Origin: Pararhodobacter aggregans
GTDB lineage: Bacteria > Pseudomonadota > Alphaproteobacteria > Rhodobacterales > Rhodobacteraceae
NCBI RefSeq assembly: GCF_003075525.1
Contig: NZ_QDDR01000011.1
Span: 62,001-126,000 of the forward strand
Direction: 5' to 3'
DNA: 64,000 nt
Shown here: piece by piece, positions 53,385 to 61,647 of the stretch
How positions within the stretch are numbered: the first letter of the stretch is position 1
Layout of the letters: every line of letters starts with the position of its first letter
Translations under genes and position numbers: made by a program
The notes under the pieces: generated by a model
Told to the model about the DNA's origin: nothing
Database searches by the model: none
Seen by the model: only the letters and a program-made list of their open reading frames with translations

Positions 53385-54152
53385 TTATCCATGCATGGTC
53401 AGGCCGCCGGAGACGGAAATCACCTGGCCCGTGATGAAGGAAGCCTCGTCCGAGGCGAGAAAGGCGATGGCGCCGGGCAGGTCCTCGGGCTTGCCCAGAC
53501 GGCCCAGCGGAACGGCGCGGGTGAAGGCCTCGCGCAGCTTTTCCTTGTTGCCGGCGCTGTCCATGAAATTCTCCAGCATGCCGGTCTCGGTCACCCCGGG
53601 GCAGACGCAGTTGAAGGTGATGCCATGGCGCGAATGCTCGCGCGCCAGCGTCTTGGAAAAGGCGATCACCCCGGCCTTGCAGGCGGCATAGACGCTTTCG
53701 CCCGACGACCCGCCGCGCCCGGCATCCGAGGCGATGGAGACGACACGGCCCGATTTGCGCCCGACCATCTTCGTCAGCACCGGATGGGTGATGTTCAGCA
53801 CCGCGCGCAGGTTGATGTCGATGATCTTCGACCAGAAATCGGGGGTGGATTTCAGGAACGGGACAAACAGGTCCCAGCCCGCGTTGTTCACCAGGATCTC
53901 GATGGGGCCGAACTCGGCCTCGATCCGCTCGACGGCCTGCTGGCAGGCGGCGAGGTCGGTCAGATCGAAAGCCAGCGCCAGCGCCTCGCCCCCCTGCCCG
54001 CGGATGCTGTCCGCCACGGCCTCGGCCGCGCTGTGGTTGATGTCGGCGACGACGAGTTTCGCGCCATCCTCGGCGAAGCGCAGGCAGGTGGCCGAGCCGA
54101 TCCCCCCGCCGCCGCCGGTTACGACAACAACTTTCCCTTTCAGACCCTTCAC
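53385..54152 (-). CDS. badH: 2-hydroxycyclohexanecarboxyl-CoA dehydrogenase BadH
   Basis: This 255-residue SDR has TGGGGGIGSATC, NNAGWDLFVPF, the catalytic Ser in IASDAGRGGSSGESVYAACK with YAACK, and ends ITGQVISVSGGLTMHG. These stretches, especially the NNAGWD and SSGE(S/A)VYAACK pieces, match BadH of R. palustris, which oxidises 2-hydroxycyclohexanecarboxyl-CoA to the 2-keto ester that BadI cleaves. The GTG at 54152 follows GGAGAG. It is the first gene of the leftward badHI-aliBA operon. Confidence 0.92.
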   Translation of the reverse strand: MKGLKGKVVVVTGGGGGIGSATCLRFAEDGAKLVVADINHSAAEAVADSIRGQGGEALALAFDLTDLAACQQAVERIEAEFGPIEILVNNAGWDLFVPFLKSTPDFWSKIIDINLRAVLNITHPVLTKMVGRKSGRVVSIASDAGRGGSSGESVYAACKAGVIAFSKTLAREHSRHGITFNCVCPGVTETGMLENFMDSAGNKEKLREAFTRAVPLGRLGKPEDLPGAIAFLASDEASFITGQVISVSGGLTMHG

Positions 54153-54271
54153 GGCGATCTCTCCTGTTCGCGAAGTCAGTGGCGCAGGCCCGGATCCGCG
54201 CCTGCCCGCTCGTTGCGCGGCACGCAAAGCCGGTGAAACCGGTGCGAATCCCTCCCTGTCCTCGGGGTCCA

Positions 54272-54300
54272 TGGTTAGGGGAGGGCTGATTTTATGTCAA
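54272..54300 (-). promoter_or_regulatory. Promoter of the badHI-aliBA operon
   Basis: On the minus strand a perfect TTGACA (54300-54295) and TAACCA (54277-54272) are 17 bp apart. The -35 box overlaps the palindrome proposed as the BadR operator. Confidence 0.6.
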
Positions 54301-54312
54301 CTACTTTACATA
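54293..54312. promoter_or_regulatory. Candidate BadR (MarR) operator
   Basis: TATGT and ACATA are inverted halves 10 bp apart. The site covers the -35 box of the badH promoter and touches a perfect TATAAT -10 box of the divergent badR gene at 54311-54316, so one bound dimer could block both. Confidence 0.55.
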
Positions 54313-54379
54313 TAATCCCGCAAGTCACGAGGCACGACGACGCCTTGACGTTGCGATGCAGCGCGGGGATAGTGGGAAA

Positions 54380-54874
54380 ATGAAGCAAGACATTGACCAA
54401 TCCGGCTCGTTGACTGCGGATCTGCAGAACCGTCTCGCGTTCCGGCTCTATCAATGCGCCAACCAGCTGAACAAGACCGGCACCCGCTGGCTGGACCGCC
54501 ATGACGTGACCACCCAGCAATGGGCGGTGCTGGGCGCACTGGTGCGCGAACGCTGGGTCAACGGCATTGCCGTGCGGGATCTGGCGAAGCTGCTGATGGT
54601 CAGCCGCCAGAACCTGACCGGCGTGCTGTCGCGGCTGGAAGCGCGGGGCTGGATCGAGCGGGTGGTCGACGTGAACGACAACCGCTCGCGGCTCATCAAG
54701 CTGACGCCGGTCGGCTGGCAGCGCTGGGCCGACATGCAGGAGGACATCGCCTCGTTCTACAAGGAATCCATGGGGAACCTGTCGAACAACGACATGATCC
54801 ACATGCTGCATTACCTCGACATCCTGCGCGAGAATTTCCGCGCCATCGACGAGGCGCAGGGCGGCGAGGAATAG
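54380..54874 (+). CDS. badR: MarR family regulator, BadR-like
   Basis: This 164-residue MarR protein has the winged helix VRDLAKLLMVSRQNLTGVLS RLEARGWIERV (residues about 65-95) with the wing DVNDNRSRLIKLT. It is divergent from badH, as badR is in R. palustris, where BadR is the MarR repressor of the badHI and aliAB genes and is relieved by 2-ketocyclohexane-1-carboxyl-CoA. The ATG at 54380 gives the normal length. It ends 20 bp from a convergent SDR gene. Confidence 0.82.
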   Translation: MKQDIDQSGSLTADLQNRLAFRLYQCANQLNKTGTRWLDRHDVTTQQWAVLGALVRERWVNGIAVRDLAKLLMVSRQNLTGVLSRLEARGWIERVVDVNDNRSRLIKLTPVGWQRWADMQEDIASFYKESMGNLSNNDMIHMLHYLDILRENFRAIDEAQGGEE

Positions 54875-54894
54875 ACCCGCCGCCCCGCCCCGGT

Positions 54895-55647
54895 TCAGCC
54901 CGCGTAGCCCGGGCGCGGCACCATGCCCATCAGCGCCTGTGACAGGCCCCCGTCCACCACGATCTCCTGCCCGGTGACATAGGCGGCGCGGGGCGAGGCG
55001 AGGAAGAGCACGGCCTCGGCCATGTCGAGGGGCGTGCCGATCCGGCGCAGCGGCACCACGGCCTCGCGCCGGGATTTCACCGCGGGGTCGTCGTAGAAGC
55101 GCTGCGACAGCGGCGTCAGCACCAGCCCGGGGCTGACCACGTTCGAGCGGATCCCCTCGGGCCCCAGCTCAAAGGCCAGTTGCCGCGACAGCATCGCCAT
55201 CGCCGCCTTGCCGGGGCTGTAGGCGCCGGAAAAGGGCTGCGGGTTGCTGGCCGAGATCGAGGCGACATGCACCAATGCCCCGCCGCCCCGCGCCCGCATC
55301 TGCGGCACCAGCGCTTGCACCATACGCAGGGCGCCGGTCAGGTTGATGTCCAGCATCGCCTGCCAATCGGCGATGGGCACGCTCTCCAGCCCGCCGGGCT
55401 TGAGGATGCCCGCGTTGTTGACGAGGATATCAGCGCCGCCGTGGCGCTGGGCGATGGCCGCCGCCGCCGCCGCGACCGCCGCGGCGTCGCCTAGATCGCA
55501 GGCGATCCCCTCGGGGTCGCTGGCGCTGCGGTCGACGGGAATGGCGATGGCGCCCGCCTCGCGGAAGGCCTGAACACAGGCCATGCCGATCCCGCCCGAG
55601 CCGCCGGTGATAACCGCGACCTTGCCCTGAAGTCCCAGCCATTCCAT
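54895..55647 (-). CDS. SDR family oxidoreductase beside the KstD-like gene
   Basis: This 250-residue classical SDR has TGGSGGIGMACV, NNAG, a catalytic Ser in VASISASNPQPF and YSPGK. It starts one base after the stop of the flavoprotein gene, so both are surely on one transcript. This pairing suggests that it makes or uses the ketone that the KstD-like enzyme desaturates, for example oxidising 4-hydroxycyclohexanecarboxylate to the 4-oxo acid. The substrate is inferred from context. Confidence 0.85.
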   Translation of the reverse strand: MEWLGLQGKVAVITGGSGGIGMACVQAFREAGAIAIPVDRSASDPEGIACDLGDAAAVAAAAAAIAQRHGGADILVNNAGILKPGGLESVPIADWQAMLDINLTGALRMVQALVPQMRARGGGALVHVASISASNPQPFSGAYSPGKAAMAMLSRQLAFELGPEGIRSNVVSPGLVLTPLSQRFYDDPAVKSRREAVVPLRRIGTPLDMAEAVLFLASPRAAYVTGQEIVVDGGLSQALMGMVPRPGYAG

Positions 55648-55648
55648 C

Positions 55649-57322
55649 TCAGGCCACCCCGGCGATATGGCGGGCGGTGACATAACCGAAGGTCATGGCA
55701 GGCCCCAGCGTGATCCCGGCGCCGGGGTAATTCCCCCCCATGACCGAGGCGCGGTCGTTGCCCACGGCATAGAGCCCCGGGATCGGCTGGCCCGACATAT
55801 CCAGCACCTGCCCCTTCGGCGTGCACTCCAGCCCGTCGAAGGTGCCGAGATCGCCCATCACCATCTTCACGGCATAGAACGGCCCCTGCCGGATCGGCGC
55901 CACGCAGGGGTTGGGCTTGTGCTCGGGATCGGCGAGGTAGCGGTTGAAGGCGGTGGAGCCCCGGTGGAATTCCGGGTCCTCGCCGCGGTCGGCACCCGCG
56001 TTGAAGCGGCTCACCGTCGCCTCGAAAGCGGCCGGGTCGATGCCGCAGGCCCGGGCCAGTTCGCCCAACGTGCGGCCCGATTTCAGATAGCCGTTCCTGA
56101 GGAAACGCCCGATCGGCATCGGCGCCGGTTTCACGAAACCGAGCCCGTATTTGCGCAAGGCGTCGCGGTCGGCGATCAGCCAGCAGGCGGTCTCGGCCTG
56201 ACCGGCGCAGGCGGCGATCATCGCCGCGCCCACGTCGTGGTAGCTGTTGCTTTCATTGGTGAAGCGCTTGCCATTGGCCAGAACCGCGATGATCCCCGGC
56301 TTGTAGCGGTCGATCAGATGCGGGAAGGGCGCGTGCTTGCCGCCGCCCAGGGGCACCTGCGACACCGGGATCCAGGCCGAGGTGGCGGGCAGCCGCGTCT
56401 CGAAACGGGCGCCTGCGCCCTGCCCCAAAGTGATGCCATCGCCGGTGTTGTCCTCGGGCACCGGGGACAGGTGCTCGCCCCCCTGCCGCAGATGCGGATA
56501 GGCCGCACGGATCCGCGTGAGGTCCTGCGCGAAGCCGCCCGCGGCCAGCACCACGCCCTTGCGCGCCGTCACCGTGACGGGGCCTTGCGGCGTGGCGACC
56601 TCGGCCCCCGTCACGCCCTGTGCCCCGTGGATCAGGCGCAGGGCGGGGGTGTCGGTGTGGATCTCGACGCCAAGATCGAAGCAGCTTTTCGCCAGCCGCG
56701 CCGCCAGCGCATTGCCCGAGGTCACGTTGACGCCCCGCCCGTAGCGCGCCAGTTCGACGAAATGCGCGGCGAGGCGTTTGGCGACATAGACGAAGGACCG
56801 CGCCGATTTCGTCGCGTTGAAGAAGTGTTTGATGTCGGCGTTCGAGGAATTGAACATCATCCCCATGAAGGTGATGGTCTTGAGCGGCGGGCGCAGCCGT
56901 TTCAGGTTCGCGCCCAGCGCCGAGGCGTTGAACGGCGCGGCGAGGACCGAGCGGCCGACCTCGACGCCGCCCGGCGCGTCGGGGTGGTAATCGGGATAGA
57001 GCGTCGGCACGAAGGCCACCGCCGTCTCGCGCTCGAAGAAATCCAGCATCTTCGGCGCCTGATCGAGGTACAGCTCGACCGCGTCCTCATCGTAGAAATT
57101 GCCGGTTTCGGATTTCATGTAGGTCCGCGCGGCCTCGCGGGTGCTGGGGTCACGCGGATTGCCGGGGATCCACAGCACGCCGCCGGAAAAGGCCGTCGTG
57201 CCGCCGAAGACCGGCGCCTTCTCGATGATCGTGACCTTGAGACCCAGCTTGGCCGCGGTAATGGCCGTGGCCATCCCCCCGGCGCCCGCGCCCACCACCA
57301 GGACGTCGCATTCGCGCTCCAT
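55649..57322 (-). CDS. FAD-dependent oxidoreductase, 3-ketosteroid delta1-dehydrogenase-like
   Basis: This 557-residue flavoprotein has a Rossmann motif VVGAGAGGMATAITAAK at the N-terminus, GGTTAFSGGVLWIPGN as in KstD enzymes, and the C-terminal GGNYPGAGITLGPAMTFGY, whose Tyr and second Gly match the KstD catalytic Tyr487/Gly491 pair of Rhodococcus. Such enzymes desaturate a ring next to a ketone. No steroid genes are nearby, and the alicyclic-acid context suggests a smaller oxo-ring such as 4-oxocyclohexanecarboxylate. Strong GGAGGAGAG ribosome site. Divergent from an AraC gene. Confidence 0.85.
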   Translation of the reverse strand: MERECDVLVVGAGAGGMATAITAAKLGLKVTIIEKAPVFGGTTAFSGGVLWIPGNPRDPSTREAARTYMKSETGNFYDEDAVELYLDQAPKMLDFFERETAVAFVPTLYPDYHPDAPGGVEVGRSVLAAPFNASALGANLKRLRPPLKTITFMGMMFNSSNADIKHFFNATKSARSFVYVAKRLAAHFVELARYGRGVNVTSGNALAARLAKSCFDLGVEIHTDTPALRLIHGAQGVTGAEVATPQGPVTVTARKGVVLAAGGFAQDLTRIRAAYPHLRQGGEHLSPVPEDNTGDGITLGQGAGARFETRLPATSAWIPVSQVPLGGGKHAPFPHLIDRYKPGIIAVLANGKRFTNESNSYHDVGAAMIAACAGQAETACWLIADRDALRKYGLGFVKPAPMPIGRFLRNGYLKSGRTLGELARACGIDPAAFEATVSRFNAGADRGEDPEFHRGSTAFNRYLADPEHKPNPCVAPIRQGPFYAVKMVMGDLGTFDGLECTPKGQVLDMSGQPIPGLYAVGNDRASVMGGNYPGAGITLGPAMTFGYVTARHIAGVA

Positions 57323-57364
57323 GCCCTCTCCTCCGAAGCAGATTTCGGTCAAGGAACACCACGA

Positions 57365-57389
57365 TCCGTCCAAGGACAGAATGGACGGA
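57365..57389. promoter_or_regulatory. Candidate AraC-regulator operator
   Basis: TCCGTCCA and TGGACGGA are perfect 8-bp inverted halves around a 9-nt spacer in the middle of the 119-bp region between the divergent KstD-like and AraC genes. Confidence 0.55.
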
Positions 57390-57441
57390 AATCGGCATTT
57401 ATTGCACGATGCACCAAAGCCCCGAGGGAGGAGGCAAAGCG

Positions 57442-58356
57442 ATGGACTGGACCGGCACCGGGATACCGAGTTGTTTTCTTTACGGAGATTCCGCGCCCGA
57501 TGTGGAAATGGATTTCCTGCATATCGAGAGGATCCCCGAACGCAGCGGGCGTCACGATTGGACGATTCCGCCGCATATCCACCCCGACCATGTGCAGATC
57601 CTGCTGGTCGAGAACGGCGGCGGCACTCTCAGGGTCGAGGGCGAGGATTACCCGGTGCCCCGGGGCTCGCTGGTCGTGGTCCCGGCCGGGCTGGTGCATG
57701 AATTCCACTTCGTGCCGCGCACCGACGGGGTGGTGATCAACGCCGCCATGCCCTTCATCGCCCGGCTGACGCAGGAAATGGTGGATGTGGCGCAGGCGCT
57801 GACCCAGCCCGCGGTCTACGGGCTGGAGACGCCGCCCGGGGCGCTGGACCATGCGGCGACGCTTTTTCACAGCCTGCTCGAGGAATACGTCCTGTCGGTG
57901 CCCGGCCGGGTGCGGGCCATCGAGGGCTATCTGCAACTGATCCTGATAACCGCCATGCGCCGCCACCGCGCGGCCCAGCCCGACATGCGGCCCCTGGCGC
58001 AGGACCGCGATTACGCGCTGCTCTGCCGCTATCGCAATGCGCTGGAACAGAATTTCCGTCATCAGAAGTCGATGGAATTCTACGCGGCCGATCTGGGCGT
58101 CACCGTGCAGCGCCTGACCCAGGCCTGCCGGGCGCGGACCGGGCGCACGGCGTCCGAACTCCTGCACGAGCGGCTGGTGGTCGAGGCCAAGCGCCACCTC
58201 GTCTACATGGCGCGCAGCGTGGCCGAAGTCGGGTATGAGCTGGGGTTCGAGGATCCGGCCTATTTCAGCCGCTTCTTCTCGCGTCGGGTCGGGATGGCGC
58301 CGGGCGAGTACCGCCGCTGTCGTCAGGACGAGAAAGCACAAGAAATCACCGCCTGA
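57442..58356 (+). CDS. AraC family regulator with cupin N-terminus (PobR-like)
   Basis: This 304-residue protein has an N-terminal cupin (IPPHIHPDHVQILLVENGGG, GSLVVVPAGLVHEFHF) and a C-terminal AraC DNA-binding domain with two helix-turn-helix units (YAADLGVTVQRLTQACRART and SVAEVGYELGFEDPAYFSRF). The ATG at 57442 follows GGGAGGAGG. The layout resembles AraC-type PobR proteins that respond to 4-hydroxybenzoate. It is divergent from the KstD-like/SDR pair and is their probable activator. Confidence 0.85.
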   Translation: MDWTGTGIPSCFLYGDSAPDVEMDFLHIERIPERSGRHDWTIPPHIHPDHVQILLVENGGGTLRVEGEDYPVPRGSLVVVPAGLVHEFHFVPRTDGVVINAAMPFIARLTQEMVDVAQALTQPAVYGLETPPGALDHAATLFHSLLEEYVLSVPGRVRAIEGYLQLILITAMRRHRAAQPDMRPLAQDRDYALLCRYRNALEQNFRHQKSMEFYAADLGVTVQRLTQACRARTGRTASELLHERLVVEAKRHLVYMARSVAEVGYELGFEDPAYFSRFFSRRVGMAPGEYRRCRQDEKAQEITA

Positions 58357-58416
58357 GTCCCTGTCGCTTGGGGCGCTCCCGTGCAGACTGCCGCCCGCAA
58401 CGGAAGGGGGGACACG

Positions 58417-58974
58417 ATGATCTTCGAATGGCGCAGCTATGATCTGAGTGTCGGCAAGGCGCCCGAATACCTGAGTCTTTTCAGCCGCGAGGGGGTGCAG
58501 CATGCCACCCGGCACCTGCCGATGGGCGGCTATTGGCTGGCGGAATCGGGGCCCCTGAACCGCATTCATCATCTGTGGATCTACGACTCGCTGGCCGAGC
58601 GCGACGCCTGCCGCGCCGGTCTGGCGCAGGAAACCGGCTGGGTGGAGGGCTTCATGCCGCGCGGTTTCCCCCTGATCGAGCGGCAGGAAAACCGGCTGAT
58701 GCGGCTGGAGCGCGGCTCTGACGCTTTGGAGAGGGTGGCGGCGGGGCGGCTTCGAACGCATCCGGCGCTGGCCGCCGACGCGCCCCTCTTCGCGCCGGGG
58801 TTCATGAGCCTGACCCTCGGCGCCGCGCCCGAGGGGGCGCTGGCGGTCTGGCGGGTCGAGCAGGGCGAAAACCCGGGCGAGATCCTGGCGCTGAGCCCCG
58901 GCACCCCGCCCGCCCCCGACGGTGCCCGCGCGCATCAACTGCTGCGCGCGCTCGGCGTCTCGCCCCTCAGCTAG
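58417..58974 (+). CDS. NIPSNAP family protein
   Basis: This 185-residue protein begins MIFEWRSYDLSVGKAPEYLSLF and contains HHLWIYDSLAERDACRA, the ferredoxin-like alpha/beta pattern of NIPSNAP proteins. In bacteria these are often found among catabolic genes and their role is not settled. It lies 60 bp after the AraC gene and overlaps the end of the convergent SDR gene by 8 bp. Confidence 0.78.
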   Translation: MIFEWRSYDLSVGKAPEYLSLFSREGVQHATRHLPMGGYWLAESGPLNRIHHLWIYDSLAERDACRAGLAQETGWVEGFMPRGFPLIERQENRLMRLERGSDALERVAAGRLRTHPALAADAPLFAPGFMSLTLGAAPEGALAVWRVEQGENPGEILALSPGTPPAPDGARAHQLLRALGVSPLS

Positions 58975-59716
58975 CCTCGCCCGCCGCGCCGAAGGCCATC
59001 CAGCCCGCATCGACCGACAGCGTCGCCCCGGTGATGGCCGAGGCGGCGGGCGACAGCAGGAAGGCCACCGCCGAAGCGATTTCGGCCGGTTCGATCAGGC
59101 GACCCATCGGGCAGCGCCTTTCAATGGTGCCGGGGTCGAGCAACCCGTCGGCGATCAGCTTGGCGACCAGTTCCGTGCGGACATAGCCGGGCGCCACGGC
59201 GTTGACCCGGATCCCCTGCCCCGCCCATTCGCAGGCCAGCGACCGGGTCAGCGCCACGATCCCGGCCTTGGCCGCGCCATAGCCGTTGCGCCGGGCAAGG
59301 CCGGTCAGCGCGGCGATCGAGGCCATGTTGACCATGGCCCCGCCGCCCGTCATGGCCCGCGCCGCCTCGCGCGCGACGAGGAAGGCGCCGGTCAGGTTCA
59401 CCTCGACCAGCTTGCGGAAATGGGCGCCGCTCTGGTCCAGCGTCGGCAGGTTGGCGTCACCGATGCCCGCGTTGTTGACCAGCGCGGTGACGGGGCCCAG
59501 CGCGGCGACCCGGGCCAGCGTGGCTGTGACGCCCGCCTCGTCCGTCACGTCGCAGGCAAGTCCCAGATGGCCGGGGCCCAGCACCTCGGCCCGGGCCGCG
59601 GCCTTGGCCCCGTCGAGGTCAAGGAGCGCCAGACGATACCCGGCGGCGGCAAGGGTCCGGGCGCAGGCCCAGCCGATCCCCTCGGCCCCGCCGGTGATGA
59701 TCGCGGTTCCGCTCAT
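58967..59716 (-). CDS. SDR family oxidoreductase after TRAP system 3
   Basis: This 249-residue SDR has TGGAEGIGWACART, NNAG, catalytic Ser in NMASIAALTG and YGAAK. It begins one base after the large-permease stop, so it belongs to the TRAP system 3 operon and probably acts on the imported compound, possibly a hydroxylated alicyclic acid. It is the third SDR of unknown substrate in this island. Confidence 0.86.
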   Translation of the reverse strand: MSGTAIITGGAEGIGWACARTLAAAGYRLALLDLDGAKAAARAEVLGPGHLGLACDVTDEAGVTATLARVAALGPVTALVNNAGIGDANLPTLDQSGAHFRKLVEVNLTGAFLVAREAARAMTGGGAMVNMASIAALTGLARRNGYGAAKAGIVALTRSLACEWAGQGIRVNAVAPGYVRTELVAKLIADGLLDPGTIERRCPMGRLIEPAEIASAVAFLLSPAASAITGATLSVDAGWMAFGAAGEAS

Positions 59717-59717
59717 G

Positions 59718-61016
59718 TCAGTTCATCAGGTTGGGCAGCAGCAGGATCAGGTCCGGGAAGGCCACGATCACGCCGATAATCACGATCTCGCCCAGCAGGA
59801 ACGGCGCCACGCCCTTGAAGACGCTCTCCAGCGGGATGTCCGGACGGATGCCGTTGACCACATAGCAATTGAGGCCCACGGGTGGCGTGACCACGCCCAC
59901 CTCGATCAGCTTGACCAGCAGGATCCCGAACCACACCGGGTCATAGCCCAGCGCCACGATGGAGGGGAAGACGACCGGCAGGGTCAGCAGCATCATGCCC
60001 AGCCCGTCCAGGATCATCCCCAGCAGCAGATACATGACGATGATCGCCGCGAGGATCACCCAGCGCGGCACGTCCAGATGCGTGACGCTGTCCGCGACCG
60101 AGGCGGGCAGCCCGGTAAAGGCGAGGAAGCGCACGAAGACCATGACGCCCCAGATCACCATGAAGATCATCGCGGTGGTCTGCACGGTGTCGAGCAGGCC
60201 GTGGCCGAATTCCTTCAGCTTCATGCGCTTGCGCATGGCCATCAGCAGGATGATCGCCGTCGCCACGCCCGCCGATTCCGTGGGCGTCATCCAGCCCATG
60301 TAGATGCCGACGAGGATGACGCCGACCACCGAGAAAACACCTGCGACCTGTGGCAGGGCGCGGATCTTCTCGATCATCGGGACGGCGGGCTCGATCGGGG
60401 CCAGCCCCGGGCGCAGCTTGACCACCACGGTGATGACGATCAGATAGACGACGACCGACAGGATGCCCGGCAGGAAGCCCGCCAGCAGCAATTGCGCGAC
60501 CGAGGTCTCGACGATGATGCCGTAGATGACCAGCAGCGCCGAGGGCGGGATCAGCGCGGCGAGCGTGCCGCCCACCGCCACCACGCCCGCGGCGAAGGCG
60601 CGGTCGTAGCCGCGTTTCTCCATCTCGGGCAGCGCGAGGCGGGTGAAGACGGCGGTCGAGGCGGTCGAGGCGCCCGAAACGGCGGCGAAACCGGCCGAGG
60701 CGAAGATCGTCGCGGTGGCAAGGCCGCCCGGCGCCCGGCCGACCCATTTGCGCGCCGCGTCATAGGCCGAGGTGGTGATGCCCGCATGCATGGCCAGAAA
60801 GCCGATGGCCACGAAGAGGGGCAGCACGCTCAGCGAATAGCTGGCCGAATTGGCGAAGGGGATCATCCCCGCCAGCCCCTCGCCGACCGAGGGGTTGCGG
60901 ATGTAGCTGATGCCGATGATGCCGACGAAGGCCGAGGCGAAGGCCACCGGCACGCCGAGGATGACCAGAAGCACGAGGGCGGCGATGCCCAGATAGCCGA
61001 TAGTGACAGGATCCAC
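59718..61016 (-). CDS. TRAP transporter large permease (DctM type), TRAP system 3
   Basis: This 432-residue membrane protein has DctM signatures, though somewhat diverged: VLPLFVAIGFLAMHAG, GGLATATIFASAGFAAVSGA, GTLAALIPPSALLVIYG and VGVVTPPVGLNCYVVNG. It is closer to the DctM forms used for aromatic or branched substrates than to those of systems 1 and 2, by eye. It lies between the small permease (4-nt gap) and an SDR gene. Confidence 0.9.
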   Translation of the reverse strand: MDPVTIGYLGIAALVLLVILGVPVAFASAFVGIIGISYIRNPSVGEGLAGMIPFANSASYSLSVLPLFVAIGFLAMHAGITTSAYDAARKWVGRAPGGLATATIFASAGFAAVSGASTASTAVFTRLALPEMEKRGYDRAFAAGVVAVGGTLAALIPPSALLVIYGIIVETSVAQLLLAGFLPGILSVVVYLIVITVVVKLRPGLAPIEPAVPMIEKIRALPQVAGVFSVVGVILVGIYMGWMTPTESAGVATAIILLMAMRKRMKLKEFGHGLLDTVQTTAMIFMVIWGVMVFVRFLAFTGLPASVADSVTHLDVPRWVILAAIIVMYLLLGMILDGLGMMLLTLPVVFPSIVALGYDPVWFGILLVKLIEVGVVTPPVGLNCYVVNGIRPDIPLESVFKGVAPFLLGEIVIIGVIVAFPDLILLLPNLMN

Positions 61017-61020
61017 GGGC

Positions 61021-61587
61021 TTACCCCTTGTCCGCGTTCAGGGCGGCCGTCGCGGGCCGGGTGATGCCGAAGACCAGCGACGAGGCGCGCGGCCGGGCCA
61101 GCAATCGCAGGGATTCGATCAGTTGCAGCACCAGCCGCGCCAGTAGCAGCGACAGCGAGACGGTGACGAAGCTGATGCCGATCCAGGTCGGGATATGAAT
61201 CTCGGCCGTGTCGGCGCCGCTGCGCCAGGCGCGTTCGAGAAACCCGGTCGAGCCCTGCATCAGCACCCAGACCGCCCAGGCGGCGACGGCATAGGTCAGC
61301 ACCTCGGCCAGCCAGCGGGGCCGGTTCTCGAGCCGCCCGGTCAGGATGGTCATCCGCACATTGCCGAATTTCGACTGGGTATAGGGGATGCCCCCCGCCG
61401 CAGCGATGGCCATCATCTGCGAGACGATATCGATACTGCCCCGGATCGGGTGGTTGAAGGCCGAGCGCCCGACGACCTCGGCGCAGACGACGACCATGAG
61501 GCCCATGATGACCAGGCCGGCCATCAGGCCGAAACTGCGTTCGATGAACCCCAGGATCTTGTGGATTGCCTCGATCAGCGCTTGCAT
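61021..61587 (-). CDS. TRAP transporter small permease (DctQ type), TRAP system 3
   Basis: This 188-residue protein has four membrane helices, with LMVVVCAEVVGRSAFNHPIRGS in the DctQ signature region and AEIHIPTWIGISFVTVSLSLL in the last helix. It follows the binding-protein gene after a hairpin and precedes the large-permease gene by 4 nt. Confidence 0.85.
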   Translation of the reverse strand: MQALIEAIHKILGFIERSFGLMAGLVIMGLMVVVCAEVVGRSAFNHPIRGSIDIVSQMMAIAAAGGIPYTQSKFGNVRMTILTGRLENRPRWLAEVLTYAVAAWAVWVLMQGSTGFLERAWRSGADTAEIHIPTWIGISFVTVSLSLLLARLVLQLIESLRLLARPRASSLVFGITRPATAALNADKG

Positions 61588-61607
61588 GCTTGTCTCATTC
61601 GCTGGGT

Positions 61608-61634
61608 CCGGCGGGCCGCGACCGCGCCCGCCGG
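61608..61634 (-). promoter_or_regulatory. Hairpin between binding-protein and small-permease genes, TRAP system 3
   Basis: A perfect 9-bp stem CCGGCGGGC / GCCCGCCGG with a 9-nt loop lies 13 bp after the binding-protein stop, without a T run. It parallels the hairpins of TRAP systems 1 and 2. Confidence 0.55.
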
Positions 61635-61647
61635 TTCCGGGTTCGGG

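Noticed and set aside
59286-61064. 592-codon frame opposite the SDR/TRAP genes
   Set aside because: Antisense to two recognisable genes and extremely rich in Asp, His, Arg and Gln; no motif.
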